Origin: Antarcticimicrobium sediminis | GTDB lineage: Bacteria > Pseudomonadota > Alphaproteobacteria > Rhodobacterales > Rhodobacteraceae | DNA: 64,000 nucleotides | Direction of reading: 5' to 3' | Assembly: GCF_004348975.1 (NCBI RefSeq) | Contig: NZ_SMFP01000008.1 | Coordinates: 20,080 to 84,079 of the forward strand | In this document: in pieces, positions 8,610-16,849 of the stretch | How positions within the stretch are numbered: position 1 is the first letter of the stretch | Layout: each line of letters begins with the position of its first letter | Made by a program: the position numbers and the translations under genes | The notes under the pieces: generated by a model | Database searches by the model: none | What the model was told of the DNA's origin: nothing | The model's input: only the letters and a program-made list of their open reading frames with translations

Positions 8610-10010
8610 ATGCCGGAATCCAATGTGGGCATTTGGCGCGGCCAGGAGCGTAGCAGCTGGATCCGGCTGCGCACCCTGATATTGCTGCGCTGGGTCGCCA
8701 TCGCGGGCCAGATCAGTGCGATCACGGCTGCCCAACGCATGTATCACCTGCAGCTAGAGCTGGTGCTGTGTTATCTCGCCATCGGCATTTCGATCATCGT
8801 CAACATCAGCGCCATGTTCCTGTTTCCCGAGAACAAGCGGCTTTCGGAATTCGAAAACTTCCTGATGGTGCTCTATGATCTGCTGCAATTGGCCTTTCTG
8901 CTGTATCTCACCGGCGGGCTGGACAACCCGTTTGCGCTGCTGTTGCTGGCGCCGGTCACCATCTCGGCCAATGTTCTGGGGTTACGCGCCACGCTGATCA
9001 TCGGCGGTACCGCGATCTTGCTGGTCACGCTGCTGGCACAGTACCACCTGCCGCTGCACACGGACGCGGGGGTCGTCCTGCGGGTTCCCGACATGTTCGT
9101 CTTTGGCAACTGGGCGGCGATCATCATCGCGGCGGTGTTCATGGGGGCCTATTCCTATCGCATCAACTCGGAAATGCAGTCGATGTCCGATGCGCTCTCG
9201 GCGACGCATCTGGCGCTGTCGCGAGAACAGAAGCTGACCGATCTGGGCGGGGTCGTCGCCGCCGCCGCGCATGAGCTGGGCACACCGCTGGCCACCATCA
9301 AGCTGGCCAGCTCCGAGCTGATCGAAGAGCTCGACGATCAACCCGAATTGCGCGAGGACGCCGTTTTGATCCGGCAACAGGCCGACCGCTGCCGCGACAT
9401 CCTGCGCAGCATGGGGCGCGCCGGAAAAGATGATCTGCACCTGCGTCAGGCCCCGCTCAGCGCCTTGGTGCACGAAGCTGCCGAACCGCATATGCAACGC
9501 GGCAAGACCCTGCATTTCTCGGAAGAGCCCGGTGCGGGCGCCGCGCCACAGCAACCCGCGGTCCTGCGCCTGCCCGAAGTGATCCACGGGCTGCGCAACC
9601 TGATCCAGAACGCGGTCGATTTCGCCGACGCCAATGTCTGGGTCGAGATGACATGGACCGAGGATCAGATCCGGGTGCGCATCGTCGATGACGGCCACGG
9701 ATTTCCGCCGCAGGTCATGGGCCGCATCGGCGATCCTTTCATGCGCCGCCGTCGCGGTGGCGAGCCGGAAAGCTCTGACCGCCCGGAATACGAGGGGATG
9801 GGGCTGGGCCTGTTCATCGCCAAGACGCTGCTGGAACGCTCGGGCGCGACGCTCAGCTTTTCCAACGGGCTTGACCCCTACAAGACGGTGCCGATCCGCC
9901 CCGATCAAAGCGGCGCCATCGTCGAGGTGGTCTGGCCCCGCAGCAAACTTGACGCCCAGACCGGCGAATTTGCCCTGCCGCTGGGGGCCAATCAACCGAT
10001 CGAAATATAA
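8610..10010 (+). CDS. regB: Redox sensor histidine kinase RegB/PrrB
   Basis: 466 residues. Six hydrophobic segments fill about residues 20-185, including the quinone-sensing GGLDNPF motif at 102-108. The dimerisation H-box AHELGTPL carries the phospho-acceptor His221, the redox-active cysteine is Cys261 in DRCRDILRSMGR, and the ATP-binding N, G1 and G2 boxes follow (NLIQNAV, VDDGHGF, GMGLGLFIAK). RegB phosphorylates RegA under reducing conditions. The gene is divergent from senC, the same arrangement as in Rhodobacter, and all key residues are intact. Confidence 0.97.
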   Translation: MPESNVGIWRGQERSSWIRLRTLILLRWVAIAGQISAITAAQRMYHLQLELVLCYLAIGISIIVNISAMFLFPENKRLSEFENFLMVLYDLLQLAFLLYLTGGLDNPFALLLLAPVTISANVLGLRATLIIGGTAILLVTLLAQYHLPLHTDAGVVLRVPDMFVFGNWAAIIIAAVFMGAYSYRINSEMQSMSDALSATHLALSREQKLTDLGGVVAAAAHELGTPLATIKLASSELIEELDDQPELREDAVLIRQQADRCRDILRSMGRAGKDDLHLRQAPLSALVHEAAEPHMQRGKTLHFSEEPGAGAAPQQPAVLRLPEVIHGLRNLIQNAVDFADANVWVEMTWTEDQIRVRIVDDGHGFPPQVMGRIGDPFMRRRRGGEPESSDRPEYEGMGLGLFIAKTLLERSGATLSFSNGLDPYKTVPIRPDQSGAIVEVVWPRSKLDAQTGEFALPLGANQPIEI

Positions 10011-10045
10011 GGTTGGGCGCGACGCTGCTGCGCGATAGTCTGAAG

Positions 10046-10060
10046 GTAAACCTCCGTTAA
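10046..10060 (+). promoter_or_regulatory. Candidate CtrA-binding box
   Basis: GTAA, seven bases, TTAA: one mismatch from the TTAA-N7-TTAA consensus of the alphaproteobacterial cell-cycle regulator CtrA. The downstream half is extended to GTTAACC. It lies 51 bp before the start of the DivL-like PAS gene at 10112. A perfect 8-bp hairpin (TGATCCCC/GGGGATCA, 10066-10086) stands between the box and the gene. TTAA is rare in this GC-rich sequence, which makes a chance match less likely, but no binding is shown. Confidence 0.4.
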
Positions 10061-10111
10061 CCTTTTGATCCCCATTCTGGGGATCATCGTGACTGACTTG
10101 GGACGGCCACC

Positions 10112-11686
10112 ATGTTTGACATCACCCTCGGCGAATGGGCCGCGCTTGCCGCGATCTGCCTGAGCACCGCGATGCTGGCGGTTCTGTGGCTTTCGCCGCC
10201 GACGCGGGCGCCCCTGTCCACACGCAAGACCCCGCCCGGCGCCAGCCTGAACCAGGATCCGGTCTTTCTGTTCGAGGGGCGCGAACTGATCGATGCCTCG
10301 GCTGCGGCCCGCGCGATTGCCGGCGATTCCAGTGACGACGTAACCTGGAACACGCTGCGCGAAGCGCTGTTGCCCAATTTCCCCAGCTTTCCGCCAGACC
10401 CCGATCAGGTCCGCGACTCGGGCCGCCTCTCGGTGCCGTCGCTCGACCGGGAACCACCGGGCGAGGCGATGTGCGAATGGATCGACGGCATCACGCGGGT
10501 GCATCTGCGCTCGGGCACGCCGCTGTCAACGGTGGACCTGCCGCCCTTGGCAAAGGAACTTGATATCCTGCGCACCGCCACCAATGCCGCGCCCTATCCA
10601 GCCTGGCGGGTCGACGATCAGGGTCAGGTCACCTGGTGCAACAGCGCCTATGCCACACTGGTCCGCAAGGTGCGCGGGCGTGATGCCGACACCGCCGAAA
10701 CCCTGTTCCCCGAGGTGGGGCCCGATACACCAGCGCGGCGCAAACAGCGACAAGCCGTCCTCCTTGGCCCGGGCAAGCAAAGGCTTTGGTACGACGTCTG
10801 GACGATCCCGCAGAAGGGCGGGCATCTGTGTTATGCCATGGACATGAACGCGGTGGTCGATGCCGAGGCCGCGCAGCGCAATTTCGTCCAGACCCTGACC
10901 AAGACCTTTGCCCAACTCTCGATCGGGCTGGCGATCTTTGACCGCAACCGGCAACTGGCGCTGTTCAACCCGGCCCTGATCGACCTGACTTCGCTGCCCG
11001 CCGATTTCCTCAGTGCCCGGCCCAGCCTTCTCAGCTTTTTCGACCGGCTGCGCGACAGCGCGATGATGCCCGAACCCGACGATTACAACAGCTGGCGCCA
11101 AGAGCTTGCCGACCTGGTCGAGGCCGCCGCCAGTGGCCAGTATCAGGAAACCTGGTCGCTCGCCTCTGGTTCGGTCTATTCGGTCAGCGGCCGGCCCCAC
11201 CCCGATGGGGCCGTAGCCTTTCTGTTCGAGGATATCACCGCCGAGATCACCCTGACCCGCCGCTTCCGGGCCGATCTGGAACAAAGTCAGGCAGTGCTCG
11301 ACGCGCTGGGGGGCGCGATTGCGGTCTTTGCCCCCGATGGCGCGCTGACCTTCTGCAACGCCGCCCACCGCTCCCTTTGGGGGATCGACCCGGACAGCAG
11401 CTTTGCCCAGTACACCGTGGTCGACGCAACGCGGAACTGGCAGGATCAGTGCCTAGCCACCCCGCTCTGGGGCGAGCTGCGCGATTTCGTCTCCTCGCGC
11501 GAGAACCGCACGGAATGGCAGGCCGAGGTGCGGTTGCGCAGCGGGGCGCGGCTGGATTGCACGGTGCGGCCGATCCAGAAGGGAGCGACCATGGTGGAAT
11601 TCACTCCCGCCTTGGTGCCGCCCGCCGCCGTCGACACCGAAACCGGGTCCGAAACAGCCGCACCCGCTCCCACCCAACCGCTCTGA
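10112..11686 (+). CDS. Membrane-anchored multi-PAS protein, probable kinase-less DivL-like regulator
   Basis: 524 residues. One N-terminal membrane helix (about 8-27) is followed by PAS-like repeats: about 155-250 (AAPYPAWRVDDQGQVTWCN), 275-375 (GLAIFDRNRQLALFNPA ... FEDITAEI) and 390-500 (LDALGGAIAVFAPDGALTFCN). There is no H-box or ATPase domain, and the protein ends in a Pro/Ala tail. In Rhodobacter capsulatus the PAS protein DivL acts in the CckA-ChpT-CtrA pathway. That identity fits the architecture and the position upstream of tsaE, but it is inference. A CtrA-like box lies upstream. Confidence 0.72.
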   Translation: MFDITLGEWAALAAICLSTAMLAVLWLSPPTRAPLSTRKTPPGASLNQDPVFLFEGRELIDASAAARAIAGDSSDDVTWNTLREALLPNFPSFPPDPDQVRDSGRLSVPSLDREPPGEAMCEWIDGITRVHLRSGTPLSTVDLPPLAKELDILRTATNAAPYPAWRVDDQGQVTWCNSAYATLVRKVRGRDADTAETLFPEVGPDTPARRKQRQAVLLGPGKQRLWYDVWTIPQKGGHLCYAMDMNAVVDAEAAQRNFVQTLTKTFAQLSIGLAIFDRNRQLALFNPALIDLTSLPADFLSARPSLLSFFDRLRDSAMMPEPDDYNSWRQELADLVEAAASGQYQETWSLASGSVYSVSGRPHPDGAVAFLFEDITAEITLTRRFRADLEQSQAVLDALGGAIAVFAPDGALTFCNAAHRSLWGIDPDSSFAQYTVVDATRNWQDQCLATPLWGELRDFVSSRENRTEWQAEVRLRSGARLDCTVRPIQKGATMVEFTPALVPPAAVDTETGSETAAPAPTQPL

Positions 11687-11727
11687 TCCGGCTTGCAGCG
11701 GCGCGGCGGCGCGGCCATTGTGGCGCC

Positions 11728-12216
11728 ATGATCCGATCCCCCCTGTCCCTGACCCTAGCGACCCCCGATGCCACCGCCCGGCTGGCGCAACATCTTGGTG
11801 CGCTGCTGCGCCCGGGTGATTGCCTGCTACTTGACGGGCCGATCGGGGCGGGCAAGACCCATTTCTCCCGCCACATGGTTCAATCGCTGATGGATCTGCC
11901 CGAGGACGTGCCCTCGCCGACTTTCACGCTGGTCCAGACCTATGACACCCGGGCAGGAGAGCTTTGGCATGCCGATCTTTACCGCCTGTCCTCTCCCGAA
12001 GAGATCGAAGAGCTGGGCCTGGGCGAGGCGATGGAAACCGCGATCTGCCTGATCGAATGGCCCGACCGGCTGGGCCCGCTGACCCCGCCGGATGCCCTAA
12101 GGCTGCGCTTTGCCCCGATTGACGCGGACGAAGACAGCCGTCACCTGACGCTTAGCTGGAGCGCGCCGCGCTGGACGGTGCTTCTGGCGCAACTGGACGA
12201 GCTTGCCCATGCCTGA
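11728..12216 (+). CDS. tsaE: tRNA threonylcarbamoyladenosine biosynthesis ATPase
   Basis: 162 residues. Walker A GPIGAGKT is at 37-44, followed by SPTFTLVQTYD, HADLYRL and LIEWPDRL, the standard TsaE/YjeE signature. It drives turnover of the TsaBD complex in t6A synthesis, acting with TsaD (gene at 1063). The start ATG 11728 begins MIRSPLSLTL, 41 nt after the PAS gene. The end overlaps amgK by 8 nt. In some alphaproteobacteria tsaE and the kinase are fused into one protein; here they are separate. Confidence 0.95.
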   Translation: MIRSPLSLTLATPDATARLAQHLGALLRPGDCLLLDGPIGAGKTHFSRHMVQSLMDLPEDVPSPTFTLVQTYDTRAGELWHADLYRLSSPEEIEELGLGEAMETAICLIEWPDRLGPLTPPDALRLRFAPIDADEDSRHLTLSWSAPRWTVLLAQLDELAHA

Positions 12217-13213
12217 CCGCGCAACATTGATCGACAGCTTTCTGGCCACCACCGACTGGGCCGGCGTCCCCCGCGCCCCACTGGCCGGGGATGCCTCCAA
12301 CCGCCGGTACGAGCGGCTGACCGACCCCGTCACCGGGCGCAGCGCCGTGTTGATGGACGCCCCCCCCGACAAGGGCGAAGATGTCCGCCCCTTCGTCACC
12401 ATCGCCCGCTTTCTGCGCGACAAGGGGCTGAGCGCCCCCGAAATCTATGCAGAGGATGCCGAAACCGGTTTCCTTCTGCTGGAGGATCTGGGCGATGCGC
12501 TGTTCGCCCGCGTGCTCGCCGCCGACCCGACGCCCGAACGCCAGCTTTATGAGGCCGCAACCCATGTACTGGTCGCGCTGCATGAACTCCCCCCGCCAGA
12601 GTTGTCGCCCTATTCCCCGCCTCTGATGGCGCAGCTGTCCGGCCTTGCCTTCAGCAAATATCGCCTTGGCATCACCGGCGATGACGGCGGCGAAGCCTAT
12701 GCCCGGTTCCTGACCCGGTTCGAGGATATCCTGCGCGCCACCGCCGGCGGCAAACAGGTGGTGATCCTGCGCGACTACCACGCCGAAAACCTGATCTGGC
12801 TGCCAGAGCGGAGCGGGCCGGCGCGCGTCGGTCTGCTGGATTTTCAGGACGCGATGCTGGGGCACCCGGCCTATGATCTGGTCTCGCTGTTGCAAGACAT
12901 CCGCCGCGACGTGCCGGCGGGAATCGAGATCGCGATGACCGATCTGTACATTTCGGCCACCGGAGTGGACGATCACGCCTTTCGCACCGCCTATGCCGTG
13001 CTCGGCGTCCAGCGCAATTTGCGCATCCTCGGGGTCTTTGCCCGGCTCGCCACCGATTATGGCAAACCGCACTATCTTGATCTGATCCCGGCGGTCTGGG
13101 CGCATCTGAAACGCGGCCTTGATCACCCGGCGCTCGCCCCCGTCGCCGATCTGCTGCTGGAAGCGCTGCCCGCCCCCACGCCCGAGGCGCTCACCGCGCT
13201 GCGACCGGCATGA
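12209..13213 (+). CDS. amgK: Anomeric N-acetylmuramate/N-acetylglucosamine kinase
   Basis: 334 residues with an aminoglycoside-phosphotransferase-type kinase fold. Catalytic-loop DYHAENLIW (about 189-197) and the metal-binding LLDFQDAMLGHPAYDL (from about 209) are visible. AmgK phosphorylates MurNAc at C1 in the cell-wall recycling route that bypasses de novo UDP-MurNAc synthesis and confers fosfomycin tolerance in Pseudomonas. The next gene encodes the matching MurU uridylyltransferase, joined by an ATGA overlap, which makes this assignment firm. ATG 12209 is preferred to a TTG two codons upstream. Confidence 0.9.
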   Translation: MPDRATLIDSFLATTDWAGVPRAPLAGDASNRRYERLTDPVTGRSAVLMDAPPDKGEDVRPFVTIARFLRDKGLSAPEIYAEDAETGFLLLEDLGDALFARVLAADPTPERQLYEAATHVLVALHELPPPELSPYSPPLMAQLSGLAFSKYRLGITGDDGGEAYARFLTRFEDILRATAGGKQVVILRDYHAENLIWLPERSGPARVGLLDFQDAMLGHPAYDLVSLLQDIRRDVPAGIEIAMTDLYISATGVDDHAFRTAYAVLGVQRNLRILGVFARLATDYGKPHYLDLIPAVWAHLKRGLDHPALAPVADLLLEALPAPTPEALTALRPA

Positions 13214-13905
13214 ACTGCCGCCCACAGGCCGCCATGCTGTTCGCCGCCGGCTTTGGCACAAGGATGGGGGCGTTGACCCGGGACCGGCCCAAACCACTGG
13301 TCGAGGTGGCGGGGCGACCGCTGATTGATCATGCGCTGGATCTGCTGCGCCCGCTGTCCCTGCCACGGGTGGTGGCGAACCTGCATTACAAACCCGATAT
13401 GCTGCGCGCCCATCTGGAACCGCTCGGCGTTGCACTGTCGCTGGAGCAGCCCGAGATCCTCGACACCGGCGGCGGGCTGCGCGCCGCCTTGCCGCTGCTC
13501 GGGCCGGGGCCGGTCTTTACGCTGAACACCGATGCCATCTGGTCCGGGCCGAACCCGCTGGAGCTGCTGAGCGCGGCGTGGGACGAGGGGGCAATGGATG
13601 CGCTGCTGATCTGCATCCGCCCCGACCGGGCACTTGGCCACACAGGGGCGGGCGATTTCGCGCTGGGCGACACCGGTCACATCACGCGCGGGCCCGGCGT
13701 GATCTATGGCGGCGCGCAGATCCTGCGCACCGAGTTGCTGGACGAGATCGACGAAGACGTGTTTTCGCTGAACCGCGTATGGGACAAGATGCTGGCGCGT
13801 AACCGCCTGTTCGCACTGGAATATCCCGGGCGCTGGTGCGACGTTGGCCATCCGGACGGCATCGCGCTGGCCGAAACCCTGCTGGCAGAGGCCCCTGATG
13901 TTTGA
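13210..13905 (+). CDS. murU: N-acetylmuramate alpha-1-phosphate uridylyltransferase
   Basis: 231 residues. The nucleotidyltransferase signature FAAGFGTRMG (11-20) is followed by RPKPLVEVAGRPLI, then LNTDAIW with the metal Asp, and YPGRWCDVGHPDGI at the end. MurU converts MurNAc-1-phosphate plus UTP to UDP-MurNAc, completing the AmgK-MurU recycling path. It overlaps amgK by 4 nt and addB by 8 nt. Generic annotations would call it a sugar nucleotidyltransferase; the amgK partner supports the specific name. Confidence 0.9.
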   Translation: MNCRPQAAMLFAAGFGTRMGALTRDRPKPLVEVAGRPLIDHALDLLRPLSLPRVVANLHYKPDMLRAHLEPLGVALSLEQPEILDTGGGLRAALPLLGPGPVFTLNTDAIWSGPNPLELLSAAWDEGAMDALLICIRPDRALGHTGAGDFALGDTGHITRGPGVIYGGAQILRTELLDEIDEDVFSLNRVWDKMLARNRLFALEYPGRWCDVGHPDGIALAETLLAEAPDV

Positions 13906-16849
13906 TCCTGACACGACCGCCCGCGTCTTTGCCCTGCCTCCGGGCGTGGATTTTCCCGACGCGCTGATCGCCGGGCTGAGAACCCGCATGGCGGGCCAGC
14001 CGCCCGAGGCGCTGGCGCGGGTGCAACTGGTGGTCAACACCCGCCGCATGGCCCGGCGCATCCGCGACATCTTTGATGGCGGCCCGCCCTGCCTTTTGCC
14101 GCAGCTTTCGCTGGTCACCGATCTGGGCGAAAGCGGCGCGATGGACCACCTACCACCCGCGATCCCGCCCCTGCGCCGACGGCTGGAACTGACGCAGCTG
14201 ATCGCCAAGCTGCTAGACCAACAGCCGGATCTGGCCGCGCGCGCCTCGCTTTATGATCTGGCCGACAGCCTTGCCGGGTTGATCGACGAAATGCAGGGCG
14301 AGGGCGTCTCGCCCGCCGATATCCGCAATCTGGATGTCAGCGACCTGTCTGGCCACTGGGCGCGCGCGCAGACCTTTATCGGGATCGCCGACGATCTGCT
14401 CGCCAGCGACGAAGACGAACTGGACATGCAGGCGCGTCAGCGCCGCGTGGTCGAAGGGCTGATCGCGCGCTGGCAGGATGTGCCGCCACAGCACCCGGTG
14501 ATCCTTGCCGGGTCTACCGGATCGCGCGGCACCACGCTGATGCTGATGCAGGCGATCGCGCGGCTGCCGCAAGGCGCGGTGGTGCTGCCCGGCTATGACT
14601 TCGACCAACCGGACGCGGTCTGGGGTGGGCTCGACCGGGCGCTAACCTCGGAAGATCACCCGCAATACCGGTTTCGCAAACTGATGGATCGGTTGGAGGT
14701 TGCGCCGGGCGAGATCCGCCGTTGGGCCGACACCGCGCCGCCCGCACCCACCCGCAACCGGCTGGTCTCGCTGGCGCTGCGCCCGGCGCCGGTGACCGAT
14801 GCCTGGATGGCCGAAGGGCCAAGTCTTACCGGGCTGGACGCCGCCACCGCCGATCTGACCTTGATCGAGGCCGCCTCACCCCGCGACGAGGCGCTGGCGA
14901 TCGCGCTGCGGCTGCGCGAGGCGGCACAAACCGGGCAATCGGCGGCGCTGATCACCCCCGACCGGATGCTGACGCGACAGGTCACCGCCGCGCTGGAACG
15001 CTGGAACATCATCCCCGACGACAGCGCCGGGCAACCGCTGCACCTATCCCCGCCGGGCCGGTTTCTGCGCCATGTGGCCGAGCTGTTCAGCGGACGGTTG
15101 ACCAGCGAAACCCTGCTCACCCTCCTGAAACACCCGCTGTGCCATGACGGCGGTGGGCGCGGCGATCACCTGCGCCATGCCCGCGATCTGGAGCTTGACC
15201 TGCGCCGACACGGACCGGCCTTTCCCGATGCGGCGGGGCTTTCCCGTTTTGCCGCCCGCCAAGATGGCAACAGCTTCGGCCCGTGGCTCGACTGGCTTAC
15301 CGATTGTTTCTGCGACCGGGCACGACCGGGCGAGCGCGCGCTCTGCGATTGGGTTGCCGATCTGCGCGCCTTGGCCGAAAGGATCGCGGCAGGCAGCCAG
15401 ACAGACACCACCCAGACCGGCGACAGCGGCACGCTCTGGCAAAAGAACGCCGGTCAAAAGGCGCTTGCGGTGATCACCACGCTGGAGCGCGAGGCCGAGC
15501 ACGGCGGCGCCATGAGCGCGCGCGACTTTGCCGATCTGCTGGGGGCGCTGTTGCAGGGCGAAGAGGTGCGCGACCGCGACGCCGGGTTCCGTGGCATCAT
15601 GATCTGGGGCACGCTGGAGGCGCGGGTGATGGGCGCCGATCTGCTGATCCTCGGCGGCTTGAACGAGGGCAGCTGGCCGGAACCGGCGCGCCCCGATCCG
15701 TGGTTGAACCGACAGATGCGCGATCGTGCGGGGCTGTTGCTGCCGGAACGGCGCATCGGCCTTTCGGCGCATGATTTCCAACAAGCAATCGCCGCGCCCG
15801 AGGTCTGGCTGACCCGCGCAAAACGCTCGGACGACGCCGAAACCGTGCCCTCGCGCTGGCTCAACCGGCTGACCAACCTGCTCGCCGGGCTGCCGGGGCA
15901 GGGTGGGCCGCAGGCGCTGAGCGACATGCGCGCGCGCGGGCGCACATGGCTGGACTGGGCCGGGGCGCTGGAGGAAACCACGCCGGTGCCCTCGGCGCCG
16001 CGCCCCTCGCCGCGCCCGCCGGTGACGGCACGTCCGGACCGGCTTAGCGTGACCGAGATCAAGCGGCTGATCCGCGATCCTTACGCCGTTTATGCCCGAC
16101 GCGTGCTGCGGTTGCACCCGCTGGACCCGCTGGTGCAGGAGGCCGACTCGCTGCTGCGCGGAACCGTGCTGCATGAGGTGTTCGAGCGCTTCATTCGCGA
16201 CGATCTGGGCGGCGGCGCACCGATGGATCGCGCCACGCTGCTCGCCCGCGCCAAAGAGGTTCTGGACGAGCATGTGCCCTGGCCCACCGCCCGCGCGCTT
16301 TGGCTGGCGCGGCTGGGCCGGATCGCCCCGGCCTTTCTGGAAGGCGAGGCGGCGCGTCAGGACATCGCGCGCCCGCTGGCCTTTGAGGCCTCGGGACAAA
16401 TGCGGATCGACCCGCCGGGCGTCACGCTGGTGGGCCGCGCCGACCGGATCGACATGGACACGCGCGGCGCGATGTACATCTATGACTACAAGACCGGCGC
16501 ACCGCCGAGCCGCGACCAGCAGGCCAAGTTCGACAAGCAGCTTTTGATCGAGGCAGCGATGATCGAACAGGTCGGGTTTGGCAAGATCGCCGCCGCGCCG
16601 GTGGCCGGGGCCAGCTTTATCGGGATCGGCAGCAGCTACAAGGAAGTGCCGGCGCCGCTAGGGGATGAGCCGCCGGCGCAGGTGCTTGAGGATCTGCGCG
16701 AATTGCTCACCGCCTATGCCCGGCCCGATCAGGGCTATACCGCGCGCCGGATGCTGTTCAAGGACAGCGATGTCGGCGATTACGACCACCTCGCACGGTT
16801 CGGAGAATGGGACCGCGCGACCGCCCCCACCCCGGAGGATCTGACATGA
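13898..16849 (+). CDS. addB: Double-strand break repair protein AddB
   Basis: 983 residues, the alphaproteobacterial AddB type. It pairs with AddA to resect double-strand ends up to regulatory sequences before RecA loading. The N-terminal half is helicase-like (NTRRMARRIRDIF, then a long alpha-helical stretch), and the C-terminal RecB-type nuclease is marked by RGTVLHEVFERF and the catalytic DYKTG at about 862-866. ATG 13898 overlaps murU, and the stop overlaps addA by ATGA. No premature stop or frameshift is visible over nearly 3 kb. Confidence 0.95.
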   Translation: MFDPDTTARVFALPPGVDFPDALIAGLRTRMAGQPPEALARVQLVVNTRRMARRIRDIFDGGPPCLLPQLSLVTDLGESGAMDHLPPAIPPLRRRLELTQLIAKLLDQQPDLAARASLYDLADSLAGLIDEMQGEGVSPADIRNLDVSDLSGHWARAQTFIGIADDLLASDEDELDMQARQRRVVEGLIARWQDVPPQHPVILAGSTGSRGTTLMLMQAIARLPQGAVVLPGYDFDQPDAVWGGLDRALTSEDHPQYRFRKLMDRLEVAPGEIRRWADTAPPAPTRNRLVSLALRPAPVTDAWMAEGPSLTGLDAATADLTLIEAASPRDEALAIALRLREAAQTGQSAALITPDRMLTRQVTAALERWNIIPDDSAGQPLHLSPPGRFLRHVAELFSGRLTSETLLTLLKHPLCHDGGGRGDHLRHARDLELDLRRHGPAFPDAAGLSRFAARQDGNSFGPWLDWLTDCFCDRARPGERALCDWVADLRALAERIAAGSQTDTTQTGDSGTLWQKNAGQKALAVITTLEREAEHGGAMSARDFADLLGALLQGEEVRDRDAGFRGIMIWGTLEARVMGADLLILGGLNEGSWPEPARPDPWLNRQMRDRAGLLLPERRIGLSAHDFQQAIAAPEVWLTRAKRSDDAETVPSRWLNRLTNLLAGLPGQGGPQALSDMRARGRTWLDWAGALEETTPVPSAPRPSPRPPVTARPDRLSVTEIKRLIRDPYAVYARRVLRLHPLDPLVQEADSLLRGTVLHEVFERFIRDDLGGGAPMDRATLLARAKEVLDEHVPWPTARALWLARLGRIAPAFLEGEAARQDIARPLAFEASGQMRIDPPGVTLVGRADRIDMDTRGAMYIYDYKTGAPPSRDQQAKFDKQLLIEAAMIEQVGFGKIAAAPVAGASFIGIGSSYKEVPAPLGDEPPAQVLEDLRELLTAYARPDQGYTARRMLFKDSDVGDYDHLARFGEWDRATAPTPEDLT

